From Atriophallophorus winterbourni (taxonomy: Eukaryota; Platyhelminthes; Trematoda; Plagiorchiida; Microphallidae), in contig JACCGJ010001805.1 in the NCBI GenBank assembly GCA_013407085.1, positions 36,849-100,848 of the forward strand: a stretch of DNA of 64,000 nt. Reading direction: 5' to 3'. The translations under genes and the position numbers were made by a program. Below the pieces are notes generated by a model. The model was not told where the DNA came from. It saw only the letters and a program-made list of their open reading frames with translations, and made no database searches. Below, piece by piece: positions 34,320 to 46,900 of the stretch (positions are counted from its first letter, which is position 1; each line of letters starts with the position of its first letter).

Positions 34320-36189
34320 TTTTGTTTTGAAATCTGTTGTCTTAAAGAAACTATTTTTGTAAGTACTCATCGTTTTTCCTCTGCATACCTGAAGCGCCTA
34401 AGAATATTAAAAGAGAAAGCCTTTAAAATACATGATCGTAATACTGTTGCGCATCTTTCTCAGACAATCAAGTTCGAAATCCGACGTCTTGAAAAGCTAT
34501 ACACGAGCACGCTTCTTAGAACGAACGACAGTCGTCACCTATGGCGTGCGCTGAAACAAACATGCGGAAAGAATTACAAAAAATCCACATCTATTTTGAA
34601 TATTTATTCCTTGAACGAATCTTTTGTGCCCTGAATAACCGATAATGTCTGTGCACAGAACTTTATTTTACCCCCATCCTCGTTTTCGAATTCACACTTT
34701 ACTAACGTATCCGAGGTCTTTGGCGCACTTTCAGCTGTCTCAAGTTTTAAGGCTGCAGGACCAGACAAACTCTCGCCCCCCATCATATCCATTTTCAATC
34801 GTTGCATGGAAAAAGCAATTATGCCTGATTGCTGGAAATCTGTATGTATAACCCCGATCCCAAAAAAGATCCTGGTAAATACCACCCGATAGCGTGCACC
34901 TCGCAGTTGCTTAAAGCATTTGAAAGCATTGTTCTACGAAAAATGGCCTCCAGCTCTCAGGTACACGATGCTTATCATTTCGCTTACCGTAAAAATCGAT
35001 CAACAGTTGATGCTGTCGCTTTGCTCACGGATTATATCACACGTTCTCTAGATAGTAAATCGAAAGCCGTACAAATTTGTTTTCTGGATTATACAAATGC
35101 TTTTAAGTGTTCTGAGAAACTCTTTATTGCAAAATTTATTTGACCGTGGCGTTACAACAAATATCCTTCATTGGATTGCATCCTACATTGAGGGTCGTCT
35201 CCAATATACCGTTGTGAACGGAAAAGCCTCCGGTGAAATACCGCGTGGTGTCCTTCAGGGTGCAATACTGTCCCCATTTTTATTTTCCCTTTACATTTCT
35301 GATCTTCCTTGTGACCCTTCTACACTTACTATTAAATACGCTGATGACGTTGCCGTTGCAATGAATCATAATCTTCGGATCGAGCAACATGTTTTAGAAT
35401 AAGTGGTTACGAACATTGATCAATGGTCATCCACGTTTGGTTTATCTCTGAATCCCTCAAAATGCAACGAGATGGTATTTTCAAACATGACTGGACAGCG
35501 TTATCTAGCCCTTCATGATGAAATTCCTCGCGTTTCGTTTAACGACTCTGTGTTCGAAAGATGTTACAGCTTCAAGTATCTTGGCAAAACAATATCTGAC
35601 AATCTTAGCTGGACCAAACATGTAACAAATCAATTCAAAAAGATTCGCCAAATGTCATTCTATGCACTCCGCCTCCGTTCTCCCTCCATACCACTAAAAG
35701 TTATCCAACTTTTTGTTTTTTCTGGCATCATTCCACAGCTCCTCCCCCGTAATTTTTCCTGGCCTTTTGGAAAAGGATTTTATGATGATCACAAGAAGTA
35801 TTAAGCTCATCTCAAGATTGAGTTGTGTTCCCGCTGATGACATTCGAGACACTATTGTTGATCGTCACTTTCGTGAATGCAACAGGTTCATCGCAACTAT
35901 TTCTTCTGATTGTTCACATCCACTGAACAAAAGCCTTGCTTCTTGTGAATCTTTTTCCTCCACCCGAAGTTACTATCTTATTCCCTATTCGAGAACTAAC
36001 AAATTTAGAAACTCTTTTGTTCCATACTTGGATCGATACATTGTTGATCAGTCGAAAGCTGTTATGGAGTTAAAGAAGCGCTTGACAATTTTTTTAAATG
36101 ACGCTGAAATGTTTCAGTTATTCTCCAAATTTTATTTTTCTAATTCGCCTCGCATTTGTCTAGCCTATGGTAACCTGACACTTTATTAG
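34320..36189 (+). mobile_element. LINE family B, 5'-truncated RT
   Basis: The plus strand encodes RT from the pre-RT region (HLWRALKQTCGKNY, about 34530) through KAAGPDKLSPP, ITPIPKKDPGKYHPI, ICFLDYTNAF, GVLQGAILSPFLFSLYISDL, the catalytic YADDVAV (about 35337), then LNPSKCNEMVF, FKYLGKTISDNLSW and an RTE/Jockey-like C-terminus to NLTLY. Frameshifts near 35110 and 35790 and a stop at 35401 break it. Its distal part (from 35783) belongs to the right palindrome arm, so the inverted duplication happened after this insertion. Confidence 0.85.
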
Positions 36190-37742
36190 CTCAAGTATCA
36201 TTTCATTGTGCTGCACTTTATACATTTTATAATATTTGTGGAGAAATTAATATATTGCTGAAAATTCGTGTACACGAACTAAAGTGGCATTTAATGCTTA
36301 TTTTTGTAAAACCAGAGTTAAGCAAATGCCTCAACAGCCGGATAGATGAAAACACAAAGATGTATACACCTTGATCCCAAATTGCTTTATTTACTTTCCT
36401 AAAATCTGTTGCCATTCCTGCCTCGAGTTTTTAGATAGGCTCAAATATATTCAAGGTCAACCTTAGTAGTCAAGCCTCAAAAACCTACCGAGGATATTTC
36501 AATGGCTTGAACGCTGACAATGTGATTGGGCTGTCGGTAATGGAGGAATCACATTAGTTGCCATTATTTTTGAATAAAACACGCCTGACGATGTGTTCAT
36601 GAAAGCAGAAAATACCTTAGTAATGCTCGGACGTATTCGGAAGCAAGGCATTGTGCTCTAATCAAACGACACACATGGCACGAGGCTGATATTATTTATC
36701 ACTGAGATATAACCCAGAAGCCGTGTCTGTTTGGGAAGATCACGATATTATGTACAAGAGGGATCTAAACCTCCAAATCCCAAAACTAATAAAATTAATG
36801 GGTGAAAAATTGAAAGTTCGATTGAAACGAAATCACATTCCAACAGTTACACAAGTAGAAAAAAGGAATTTCGATAGCAAAGATGAATCAGCAATAATAA
36901 ACTGTGGCCCACACTACATAGCTAATCAGCAGATGTTACTGTTCTTATATGCGACAAACATTTCGCAAGGTTTTCATTTTGGTTACGAAATGTTTCAAAA
37001 CTTCATAGTAACGAAATGAATGCAATCACTAAAGAGTTGTAATGTGGATCTCACGTTCACATATACATCTGGCTGAAAATTCCACTTCAAGGTCAAATTG
37101 GTCTTCGGCTTCTACAACTGTGAATGAGGCTGAATCAAGTTGATTCATAAAAATAAAGGCCTTCACAAATCCACATGTCATGTTGGTATGGGGATTATTT
37201 CACTTTCATATTCACCTGATTGTATGAGAGCAATGTTGGAGGAAATACCGCAATAACGTCAAATTGGTGTCGTCCGCAGCAGAAAGGCAATTTAGCTTTT
37301 CTTTTTTAATTATGCCGCAGCGTACTGAACGCAAAAAACAATTCGTACACTTATGATTTTGTTAAACAGCTCGAAACCCGAAAACGGTATAATTGTATTG
37401 TGAATGGGCAATGCGCAGCGAAAAGCATGGCAAATCGATTGCAACTGCTAATGCACAGACATGATCCATCTCTTATGAGACTATCTAACCCTGGATGATT
37501 TTACAGTAACTCAGTTCACATGCAATCTATAATAGTGCAGCATCTTGCCCTATTGAAGGATCGTGATTTAGCACTGCCTAGAAAGATACTGCGCAGCACA
37601 GACAGCAGCGGTTATCAATGCAACCACACACCCGGGCTAGACATTAAAAAACAATTTGATTGGTAAAAAGATGATGTGCGAAAAAAGGTATATACATGTC
37701 TGGATACAGAGAAATCGGTAAATCAGAATGAAAGATCAGCGG
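36190..37742 (-). other. 3' flank of PRPF18 inside the right arm
   Basis: Downstream of the PRPF18 stop. No AATAAA lies close; the first plausible minus-strand signal is ATTAAA near 37307-37312, about 430 nt past the stop, which would give a fairly long 3' UTR. The remainder is unassigned apart from the ORF at 36723-37019. Confidence 0.4.
36723..37019 (+). other. unidentified 98-codon ORF, right-arm copy
   Basis: Mirror of the frame at 29961-30257 (K to R at one position). It lies in the 3' flank of PRPF18 on the opposite strand. Upstream codons stay open for a few residues (LRYNPEA), which could mean an exon start, but no family match is recognised. Confidence 0.3.
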
Positions 37743-37982
37743 TCAACACGTGCCCATGTAATTCACACATTTGGATGGATCCGAAGGAAAATGCGCCTGG
37801 CATTGGGTCATCAAGCGTTTGATTGCTTGAATGTACTTGCGCTGGGTCTCGTCGTTCAACACATGGGCCACATTCTTCGCGTGAATCTTTTCCTGTGCGG
37901 TACGAGAGTGGATACCGTGATTGGTGACCCCTAGTGGCCATGGAGCGTTGCCGATTGCTAGTTCTAGGTAAGCGTCGTTTGC
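37743..37982 (-). CDS. PRPF18: PRPF18 exon 6, terminal (aa 306-384)
   Basis: The acceptor is TTCTTGCACAG. It encodes [18 protein letters not shown] to CVNYMGTC and TGA: the conserved loop and last helix of the domain. It keeps the family residues (LAIGN, TQCQ) that the left-arm duplicate has lost. Confidence 0.93.
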   Translation of the reverse strand, partial: ANDAYLELAIGNAPWPLGVTNHGIHSRTAQEKIHAKNVAHVLNDETQRKYIQAIKRLMTQCQAHFPSDPSKCVNYMGTC

Positions 37983-40900
37983 CTGTGCAAGAACAATCAG
38001 AGCAAGCGTGTGTGGGCACATCAACAAATAATGACATGGAACTGTTTTGGCATGAAAATATTGAGTATTGTAAACAACGCGGCTTTGAACAACAGAACGC
38101 AATTTAATATACTGAAACCAACGGGCTCGAAGCTGCAACCAGAAGACGGTACGATAGGGACAAAAAGAGGTTATTGAAATGCGGCAAACGAAACCACACA
38201 TCTGAGAGGTCCGAGATCTTATAGATGCTAATAAATCTGGAAAATGTTACAAGGTTTCATTGAATAAAAATTATTTTTATGAAGCAAGCTAGAATTCTTG
38301 TTTGCTAGCGTTTATCTTCGGTTTCAGCAGCACGAAGGGTAATAATGTTTTGTTCACTGCTCCACTAGGATGTTCCTGGGTAACCCGGCAGCCTTCGACT
38401 CAGTTGCAATGAAATTCCACCGAGATGATCCGAGATGATCGGCAGGGTGCAACGCCATGGGCGCATGAAAATGCCAACTAATTTATTCGTTTTTGGTTAA
38501 TTTTACAATAGGGAAACTACTTCAAAAACTTTGGATAGTTTCTCGACGAGTGGGATTGAGCTACGTCTTGTTAGACGTCCAACGCACTTGGACCAGGCGG
38601 GATAGAGACCTAGCAATAATTCAAAGCGCCTTAAACCCGATTCGAACAGGAACACTCAAGTGCGGGTTGCATTTTTCATGGCGAGAGAACGGCCGCGTGT
38701 CAGTATCAATAGCTGTGCAATCGGTAGAAATGCCAACCTAACACCGCGCTAACTTGATTTGCCACCGACACTGAGCTGCATGCGGAAACATGATGTAGCC
38801 TTATAGTGATTTAGGATAAAATTTAAGTTCAATTTCATCTTTCAATCTAGGCCTGGGTAACCTAAAAGTATCGTAGCTCATGTGCACCTTGACTGTGCGG
38901 GACATTGCTCGGGCCAGACTTGCGATTCAGCGCATACATGGCAACGATCTCTTGTTGATGGATTCAACTACGAAGTGGCAATAAGGAGTTGGCGCGGGGT
39001 AAAAGTACGTCAAGAATGTCAAAATTAGCCTTCTCCATCTCTTCAAATTTACAGATTATTTTTCCCTGATTGCGTGGGAGGTAAGCACGAGAAGCTCTCG
39101 CCGTACCTGACGAGCAAGACGTGAAAGACTCACCTTGAGATAATTCCGGTCCATCATCAAAGCGGTTATCTTGACTAATGAGTCCAAAATATCATCGCGA
39201 CAACACTGCAATCGAGAAAGGGGGTTATCGGATCAATAAATGATATACCTTTTCTTGGAGCACACGCAACAAGGGCTTGATGTACTCCACCGTTTGCGTA
39301 TAAGTAGCACTTGCGATTTTACCCGCATAGGAGAGCTTCTCTTCTTTCGAACGGGAATTAAGAGTCTGGCCCCATTTAGACAAGAGGAACTAAAATTGAT
39401 GAGCAAATATGAACACAAATTAGGTGTCTATTTTCGAGCGTAGAGGGTACAACATGAAATAAGGTATACATATGCGTGAGTTAATCAGTAAACTATGATA
39501 ACAAGAGAATCAGCTTGACAAATAAATGACGGGGATTGCGGCAATATTATCAAATAACAGAATAATATACGGTCGGAACACTATGTACTGGTGCTACCGT
39601 TAATTAAGTAGGACAAGTGGTTAACGAACTACAAACACGTTTGGTATTCCATTACCGTCAATTTGTAATGCTGAACTGTCAAGCAAACACGAGGAATTGA
39701 TTTGTGAATAACGGATTTAGAAGGCAAAGTTATTGCCAAAAACTTAACTTTGAAGCGATGCAGGGACTTGTGTACCTCCATTATATGTGGAGGGCAACAT
39801 ATTTCGGAAATAAGCAGAGCCGCTCACAACAGAATTTTTGATGGATAGAGGTCAAACGAACGCAGGTTGAATCTGCCGTTTTGTGTGTCAGACATTAGCA
39901 AAACACTTATTGCCTAGGCACGAGTGACCTGACAATATCCCAACCCACATGCGACCATGACAGCTAGAACGAAATTTAACTGCATTGTGCCTCGCCCGTT
40001 GCGCAAGATAACTCAGGTTACCTTATTCGATACATACAGCGTGACGGGTAGACGTTAACCAGCTTACGTCTTTTTCCTGACCAATTCTACAACACATCAA
40101 GAAAACTTTATTCGTTAGCCTTAACGTGACCAACGTTTGCCTTATTAAAACCGCGTTCCACGATGTACATACATCGTCTAGTTTTTTTTTCTATTCACTC
40201 ACGTCCTGTTTGCGCTTTATCAATCAAAAAGTTGTTCACATTTTGCTCTATTACCCGAAATGGTCTAACCAACATCTTTCGAAATTTATGCGCTCCTGTG
40301 CTGCCAGTCTCTGGTAGACCATGATTCTCGAGTTTCACGAGATACCCTACCTAGAAGGGCCTCCATAGATCTGTCCCGTTTCTTGTCGCAAACAAGCTTC
40401 TACCGTTCTCTACTCGTCTGAGTTTTCCGTGCCGCTATCTTCTTTTGGTCTCGTCTCTCCTGTTCTGGGATTTTCTCATCTTCCTACAACGTTCTTGGTT
40501 CTCTTTCAAAGATCAGTTCAAATGACACGTATTATGTTGTCGGGTGCGATAACTCATCAGGAGTGCATGCTGATTGCTCAAGCATGTGCAGGTTCCAGCA
40601 TGTGGGGAAAGTGGGGGGCGCTTTGAATGCGGCAGTTAATACTGGCAAGGTAGATTAGGTGCTCTGAGCACAAGCTAAGCAAATTTTCGCGTTGTCATTA
40701 CGATGACAATCGAGACCAAACCTTCCACCCACGAAATGCTCGTTTAAAGATAGACGGCCTATATGTGCGTTCATGTCTCCAGCTAAGACAACGATGTCAC
40801 TCCTCGATGTAAGTCTATTGAGTTCTGGTAATCTTCAATAAAACTCATCCTTGACAAGTTCAGAGCTACAATTAGTCGGTGCATGGGATCCAGTCTAACA

Positions 40901-43900
40901 GTGCGACCTCAGCTCTCTCACTCAAAACGATTCCGACACCAGCTAGACCAGATACCATGGCATCGTCATCAGCGGACAGGCGTAGATAGTGTGACTTGCG
41001 TAAGTTGGAAGAATTAGACAATCGCGTAACCGAACAAGAGTTATGCATGCGTGTTTCCGACAAACAGCAAGCATCGAGAATATCAAGTGTGCTAGCCAAG
41101 GCTGCCTGTTGTCCGATGCTAGCCAAAGTCCGTAAATTAAACGCCGCTAATTTGAATGGTATGCGCGGGTGGAAGAACGCTCTGGAGGCATTCGAAGTAG
41201 GCAAAATATTCGAAGTGGCTAAATTAGGAAACATCAATGAACAAGGCTACCCAAAGAATCGCAAAACGGAAAACAGTTATTTAAAAAGTTTGCATGCAGT
41301 GTGAGATCATTGAATGCAGAGAGCTTGAGAGCACGGGATCTGTCATTTTTACCTGTATGTACTCATACAAGAATTAACTGTCTACGACTTGTCGTTCTTT
41401 GAGTGCAGCAATAGTGGATTTTGTGCTCTTCGTTCGTCCATTGATTACCCTTATGTGTTTCTGGTGTTAGATTTATCCATCGGAGCTTAGCACTATCAGG
41501 AACTAAACGAGGAATACATAACGCGCAATCAATTTCACAACAACATTCTCGACGGGAGACTGACAACTCGCGGCAAAATCTGGTGAAGGAATATACTTAG
41601 ACCTCGTCACTTCGCGCCAAGTCTGCATAATACCGCATCAACTAACCACGGTCGTATCGATTTTTTGTACCGCTTCGGTTCTACTTTTGGTTGACCCCGT
41701 TAAAGTAAAACAACCCGGTGCTCGAGAAACATGCTGTCTTCTGTGAGAAAGTGGTGAGTGGTAAGGTCAAATCTGTACCGTGTTGCAACTGCTTACAAAC
41801 GTGATAAATCATTGACCACGGAAGCAATGATGAAAACATTCCTGGCGGTTGCTACGTTTATAAACATTGTCGAACAAAACCAAACGAGAATCTGCGTGCT
41901 TCAACAAGTGTCTAGCAATGCAATCCGAATGAACGCATGTTGAGTTTAGAGCTCACAATACAAACATTAAAGGCATCATCTACCGAAAAATCGGAAAATA
42001 GTCTGTAATGCCAACCAGACAAATATACATCTCCACAGATCATTCATTTATAAATTAGCCGGAGTGTCTTGCAGATCGCTGAATTTATTTGATTATCCTT
42101 GCACGGATGTGCAATCGTGCAGCATTTCTGTGCTACGCGGCTAACACCGTGCTAAATTGATTGGCCAACGGTAGTGAGCTGCATGCTGAAACACGCTGGA
42201 GTCTCACTACCATTAATATTTCTACCAAAAATCCACTGACATTAAAAATGTTACGAAGACCATGGCCATCCGCTTATCAGAAGGATCAGCTGAACCCATC
42301 GGATTCAAATCCAAAGGTCAAAGCGCAAAAGACAGCAAAAATTTCGGTGTAATCTGTACCAACATACAAAAATACAGCGAGACGCTTTTTGCGAATAGAC
42401 AGAGACACTATCTAGAACAATGGTCCAACCTTCGTACGATGATTGGTTCGCAAACCATCAGACCTACAGCAGTTATACGTTTGGTTCGCCGCCCACACAC
42501 TGAAAATAACACTAAACCGTGAGAAGGATATGGAAACCGTTCTTTTAAATTCTAACTTGCTACGTGAGTTTCCCGAGTGCAATACTCCCATCTATGACGA
42601 CACTCCGGTGGGAATGAAAAGGAAGGCTCGATGTTCGTAAGAAGATAAGCGAGCGCAATCTAATCCTTTTAGGCGTTCCAGAAACTACCAATACGACGGA
42701 GGCTGTTAAACAAACAGCGGCTCTACATCGCAGAAACGCTAGGAGCTCGGGAATGTGTTGATATGAATACTTTCAGGATACCCCGGTAATCACATTACAA
42801 AGGTGATGGGTCACCTCCCTGGAAACCAACTTTCCTAACCAGTGCTATGACATACTTCGTCTGACACAATTGGCGACTACACAGGAAAAATATGCCCAGC
42901 GACGTCCGAATAAGTACACTAAAGGCAGCCCAAGAAACACAAGCTGAAGCACTCCGTGCAAAGACACCATCCACATATCATCGTTCCATAACCACACCAG
43001 TATTAACTGTTTATACACAAATGCGCAGTGTTTGCGGAACCAAATAGCTGAATTAACTGCATTCAGCAACCAGTTTTCCGGTAACATGATCTCTGTAACC
43101 TAGATGTGGTTCAATGCTCAGGTGAATGATTGTGAGCTGGCGATTCCCAACATGATCCTGCCTCGGCGAGACCGCTCAAGAACAGGTGGAGTAGCTGTGT
43201 ATTACCACTAGCGTCTCCACTGCACAACAGTTTCTGATACACTGTTTGGGCTGGAGGATACCATGTGGTGTAGCTTGCGTCTGGAATCGAGAGAGAACTA
43301 CATCCTGTTAGAATTTACCACTCACCCACCTCATCTGATGCCTATAACGAAATGTTGCTAGAAATGATGCGTAATGCTGGAAATCTGAGTGGAACGCAAG
43401 TACTCATGAAAGGGTGATTTTAACCTTCCACAGCTTTACACCATAACATTACACCCGCAGCAATCACTTGAGTACAAGTTCCGTGAGATGCTAGAACAGA
43501 GTTATTTCGATCTTACAAATGCACAAACTCACTGTTTCAGTCTTTTAAGATACATCGGTATAAAAATAGACGAAAACTCAGCCTATACTTCGAAAAGAAA
43601 AACTAGAACATTTTGTTTCTTTCTTCGCAGCTGCACTCGAAAGTGAATAGCTATGTGAAACTAGACATGGGCTACACATAGGATCATTCGAACAGACGTA
43701 TCCTAGGAACATTTTCGAAATGTCCTAAACAACGTGACGTCCTTAATTCGTGAAGACAAGCATTTTCACCAGATGGAATGACATCCTCAGATACTCTACA
43801 CTAAAATTAAACCAGGAGTTAATCCTATTCAGACAGCGGACGGATTGACAGATAATGTAATGGATGCAGGAACATTTTGTCCAAAGGATGTCCCTGCCAA

Positions 43901-46900
43901 CAGCTCTGTCACGTTCAATAGAGGTGGAAAACCTAAATATTGATTTGAAGCCCACAGTTCTACGAAAGCATTTACGCAGGCTTAACGTTAACAGATCCCC
44001 GGATGAAGACGGAATAACGTCGGCTATTTTGAAGTCGTGAGCTGGAGCTTTGCATCCCACTATGTGATTTATTTAAACACACAATAAATACGGGACTGGA
44101 AAACCGGTGTAATGACACCGATCTACAAAGGTGGCAGTCGTTTGGATCCCGCAAATTACCGCCCGGTGACGCTCCTTTCAATGGTTTCTAAAGTATTGGA
44201 ATGCTTGATGTATAAAAGTATTATCAGGCAACTTGAGAGCCATGAAATTCTCTCTAAGATACATGCTTGTCTAACTTGCTCACGGCTCTAAACGATTGGA
44301 CGCAAGCACCAGACGAAGGCTTGTTACTTAGACATGTATAAAGCTTTCAATAGAGTTCATCACTCCTAACTACTTCCGAAGCTGCAGGATGATGGCGTCA
44401 CTGGAAATCTACTAACATGTTTTATAAGTTACCGGCCTGAACGCAAAGTGAAAGTCAGAATAGATGGCGAAATTTTCAGAACTATTGAAACCACGAGCGG
44501 TATTCAACAAAATTCAGTACTCGGTCCAATACTGTTCTTAATATTTATAAATGACCTACCGAAACTGGTACACTGTATACTTGTTCTTTTCGCCGACGCT
44601 GTAAAATTTTTGATGAAGGTCAACTCTTTTGAGGATTGCCTAGTTTTACAAGCAGACTTAAATAAGTTGCACCGGTGGTCAATTCAAAGCGAGCTTCTCT
44701 TCAACATCCACAAGTGCTAAATGTTGCAACTTGGGAAACCCTTCCCTTTCTCATACATACTTGGAAGACACACGGTTGAGTGGAGTAGATCGCAGAAAGA
44801 TCTCAGTATCTGGGTGTGCGGAAATTAAAAAAAAACAGAATGCAGTCCGAGGCAGTCTATAAGCGTTCATGCAGCGTACTCATGGTGATTTTTTGGACGT
44901 TTCCCACCGCATTCATTGTCAAAGGTTATCCGTACACACACATACATCCAGTTGTGGACGATACAGTACAGGCTTGGACACCATGGCTGGAAAAATACAT
45001 CTCGCTCATCGAAAGGATTTATCAAAAGGCAACTAAAATCGTTACTGGATTTCATAATCTACCCACTGAGCAGCGACTGACTAGACTTGGATTGTGCACC
45101 CTCGAGCGCAGACGCATCCGAGTGGACCTAATCCTGACATACCGAATGATCCATACGGGGTCACACCCATTCAGACACCTCTTTTCAATTAGTTCAAAGC
45201 TCCCGACCCGCAATCACAATCTGATCCTTCAAATGTCACATTCCTGATTAAGCAGTATGCGTATGCGTTTTGTTGAACAGTTTACTGCCAGAGAAATTGT
45301 TTCCTCCCCAAATGAAATGATCTTCAAACAAAAGTTACGATCTTTTATGTTGAATTATATTATGTTGGCTCCAGTTTACTGAAACACCTTCATGATTCCT
45401 TCTTACGCACACATACTTGGAAAAACAAATTACCCAAACATACATTTCCAGTCAAAATTTCCCCTCTCCATGTCACAATTGGAATTACTTATAATACTCC
45501 ATTGAAGCACATAGACACAAACATTAAAGTAACGATTTGTTTAACTTTTATACATATATCCGATGGTGTTACACAGCTATTTGCTTTTATCAGCATACCT
45601 CTTGAATCTTGACTTGAGATGTTTGGATAATAAACAGGAAGTCACCCAATAATCCGAAGCAGGTGTGTGTGTTAATCTCTGAACAGTTCGTATATAAATA
45701 TTCAGTTTATGTGATTCAGACCAACGTAATAAGCGTTCTGTCGGAAAACCTGTTGACTTCTCACGCCCTATAAAATGTCGGCAGTTCCTAGAAACACCCC
45801 AAAGACCAGCAAGCGTGTTCTCGAGAATATCGTCGGAGATAAGTAATAAGGATGACAAATGTTGTCGTGGTGGAATCATGTCTTACGTTTTGGTAATATA
45901 ATGCTATCAAAACAAAACACTATTTCTAGGATTAAAACCTTCATCGCTTTATAGAACACAGGGCGTTGCTCAAGTATCGATCGGTAAACAAATAATACGA
46001 TTCACGAAAGTTGAAAGTTTAATATAAGAATACTAAGTAAATGTACCAACAGGATATGGACGGCGTAGAAGGTTTTAATAAAGCTGGTAGTTGGAATGAG
46101 CCATCATCACATTTATATTTCTTCAGGCAACGCGTCTCAAATAGACTGTAAAAACGAATCTAGCTCTTGTCTTACACTATCGACTTTCCGAAGAAAAGTG
46201 ACGGGTACCATTAGAGTAATTTGTTTAAGGTAGATAGGACTGGCCAGAGATGACTCATGAGGGAAAATCCGATAATTTTACAAAATGCCCGAATCGAAGA
46301 ACATTTTTTAAAAACAATGACAAATCTAGTGACGCCAGGAGAGGTAGTGAGGGTATCTATATGTCCGGTGATTTTGTAAGTGGCAGCCAAAAACATAAAT
46401 GCCTGAGCAACTATAAAAAATACTATATAAACGTAGTGCAATGGAGCAAACTATCCGACATAATAAACTTAACTATAGAAAACCAATAATGTCACAGTTA
46501 ACTTTAGACTAATCATAGTAGACAAAATTTAATTACCTTCAGGTAGCGCAAAACATGATCAGTCACTTGATCGCGGAAACGCTCTTCAATATCACCGACA
46601 ACCGTTGCCGGAGTAAGTTTGCTTATCGCAATAACGGCAGCGGTTGCATCGTCCGTGGCCGTTCCCTCACGACACACAACATATCGAGCCAAATCGAGTT
46701 TCATGGTATCGAGCTCCGTTTGATCTAACGCAGTTGTTTTCGTGTTAACATCGGAATCATTGTCAAGCATTCGGCCGCGGCCAGAGGTGTAGAATTCCTC
46801 ATCTTCTGCATCATCCAGTTTGTCCAATGCAGCAATAAGATCATTACGCATACCCTTAGATTCGGGTTCAAGCAGCTGAACCCGTTTCAAGCGTTGAAAA

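Larger units (their letters stand above)
35783..38105 (-). repeat. right arm of the large inverted repeat
   Basis: Counterpart of 28858-31197. In order it holds the LINE B tail, an unassigned 1.5-kb 3' flank, the functional last exon of PRPF18 and 123 bp of the preceding intron. Continuity with the rest of PRPF18 makes this the original locus and the left arm the derived copy. Confidence 0.95.

Noticed and set aside
28858..38105. Palindrome as an assembly artefact
   Set aside because: A false inverted join would give identical arms. Here the outer parts differ by substitutions and indels, including six in the exon, so two real sequences exist. Long-read confirmation is still desirable.
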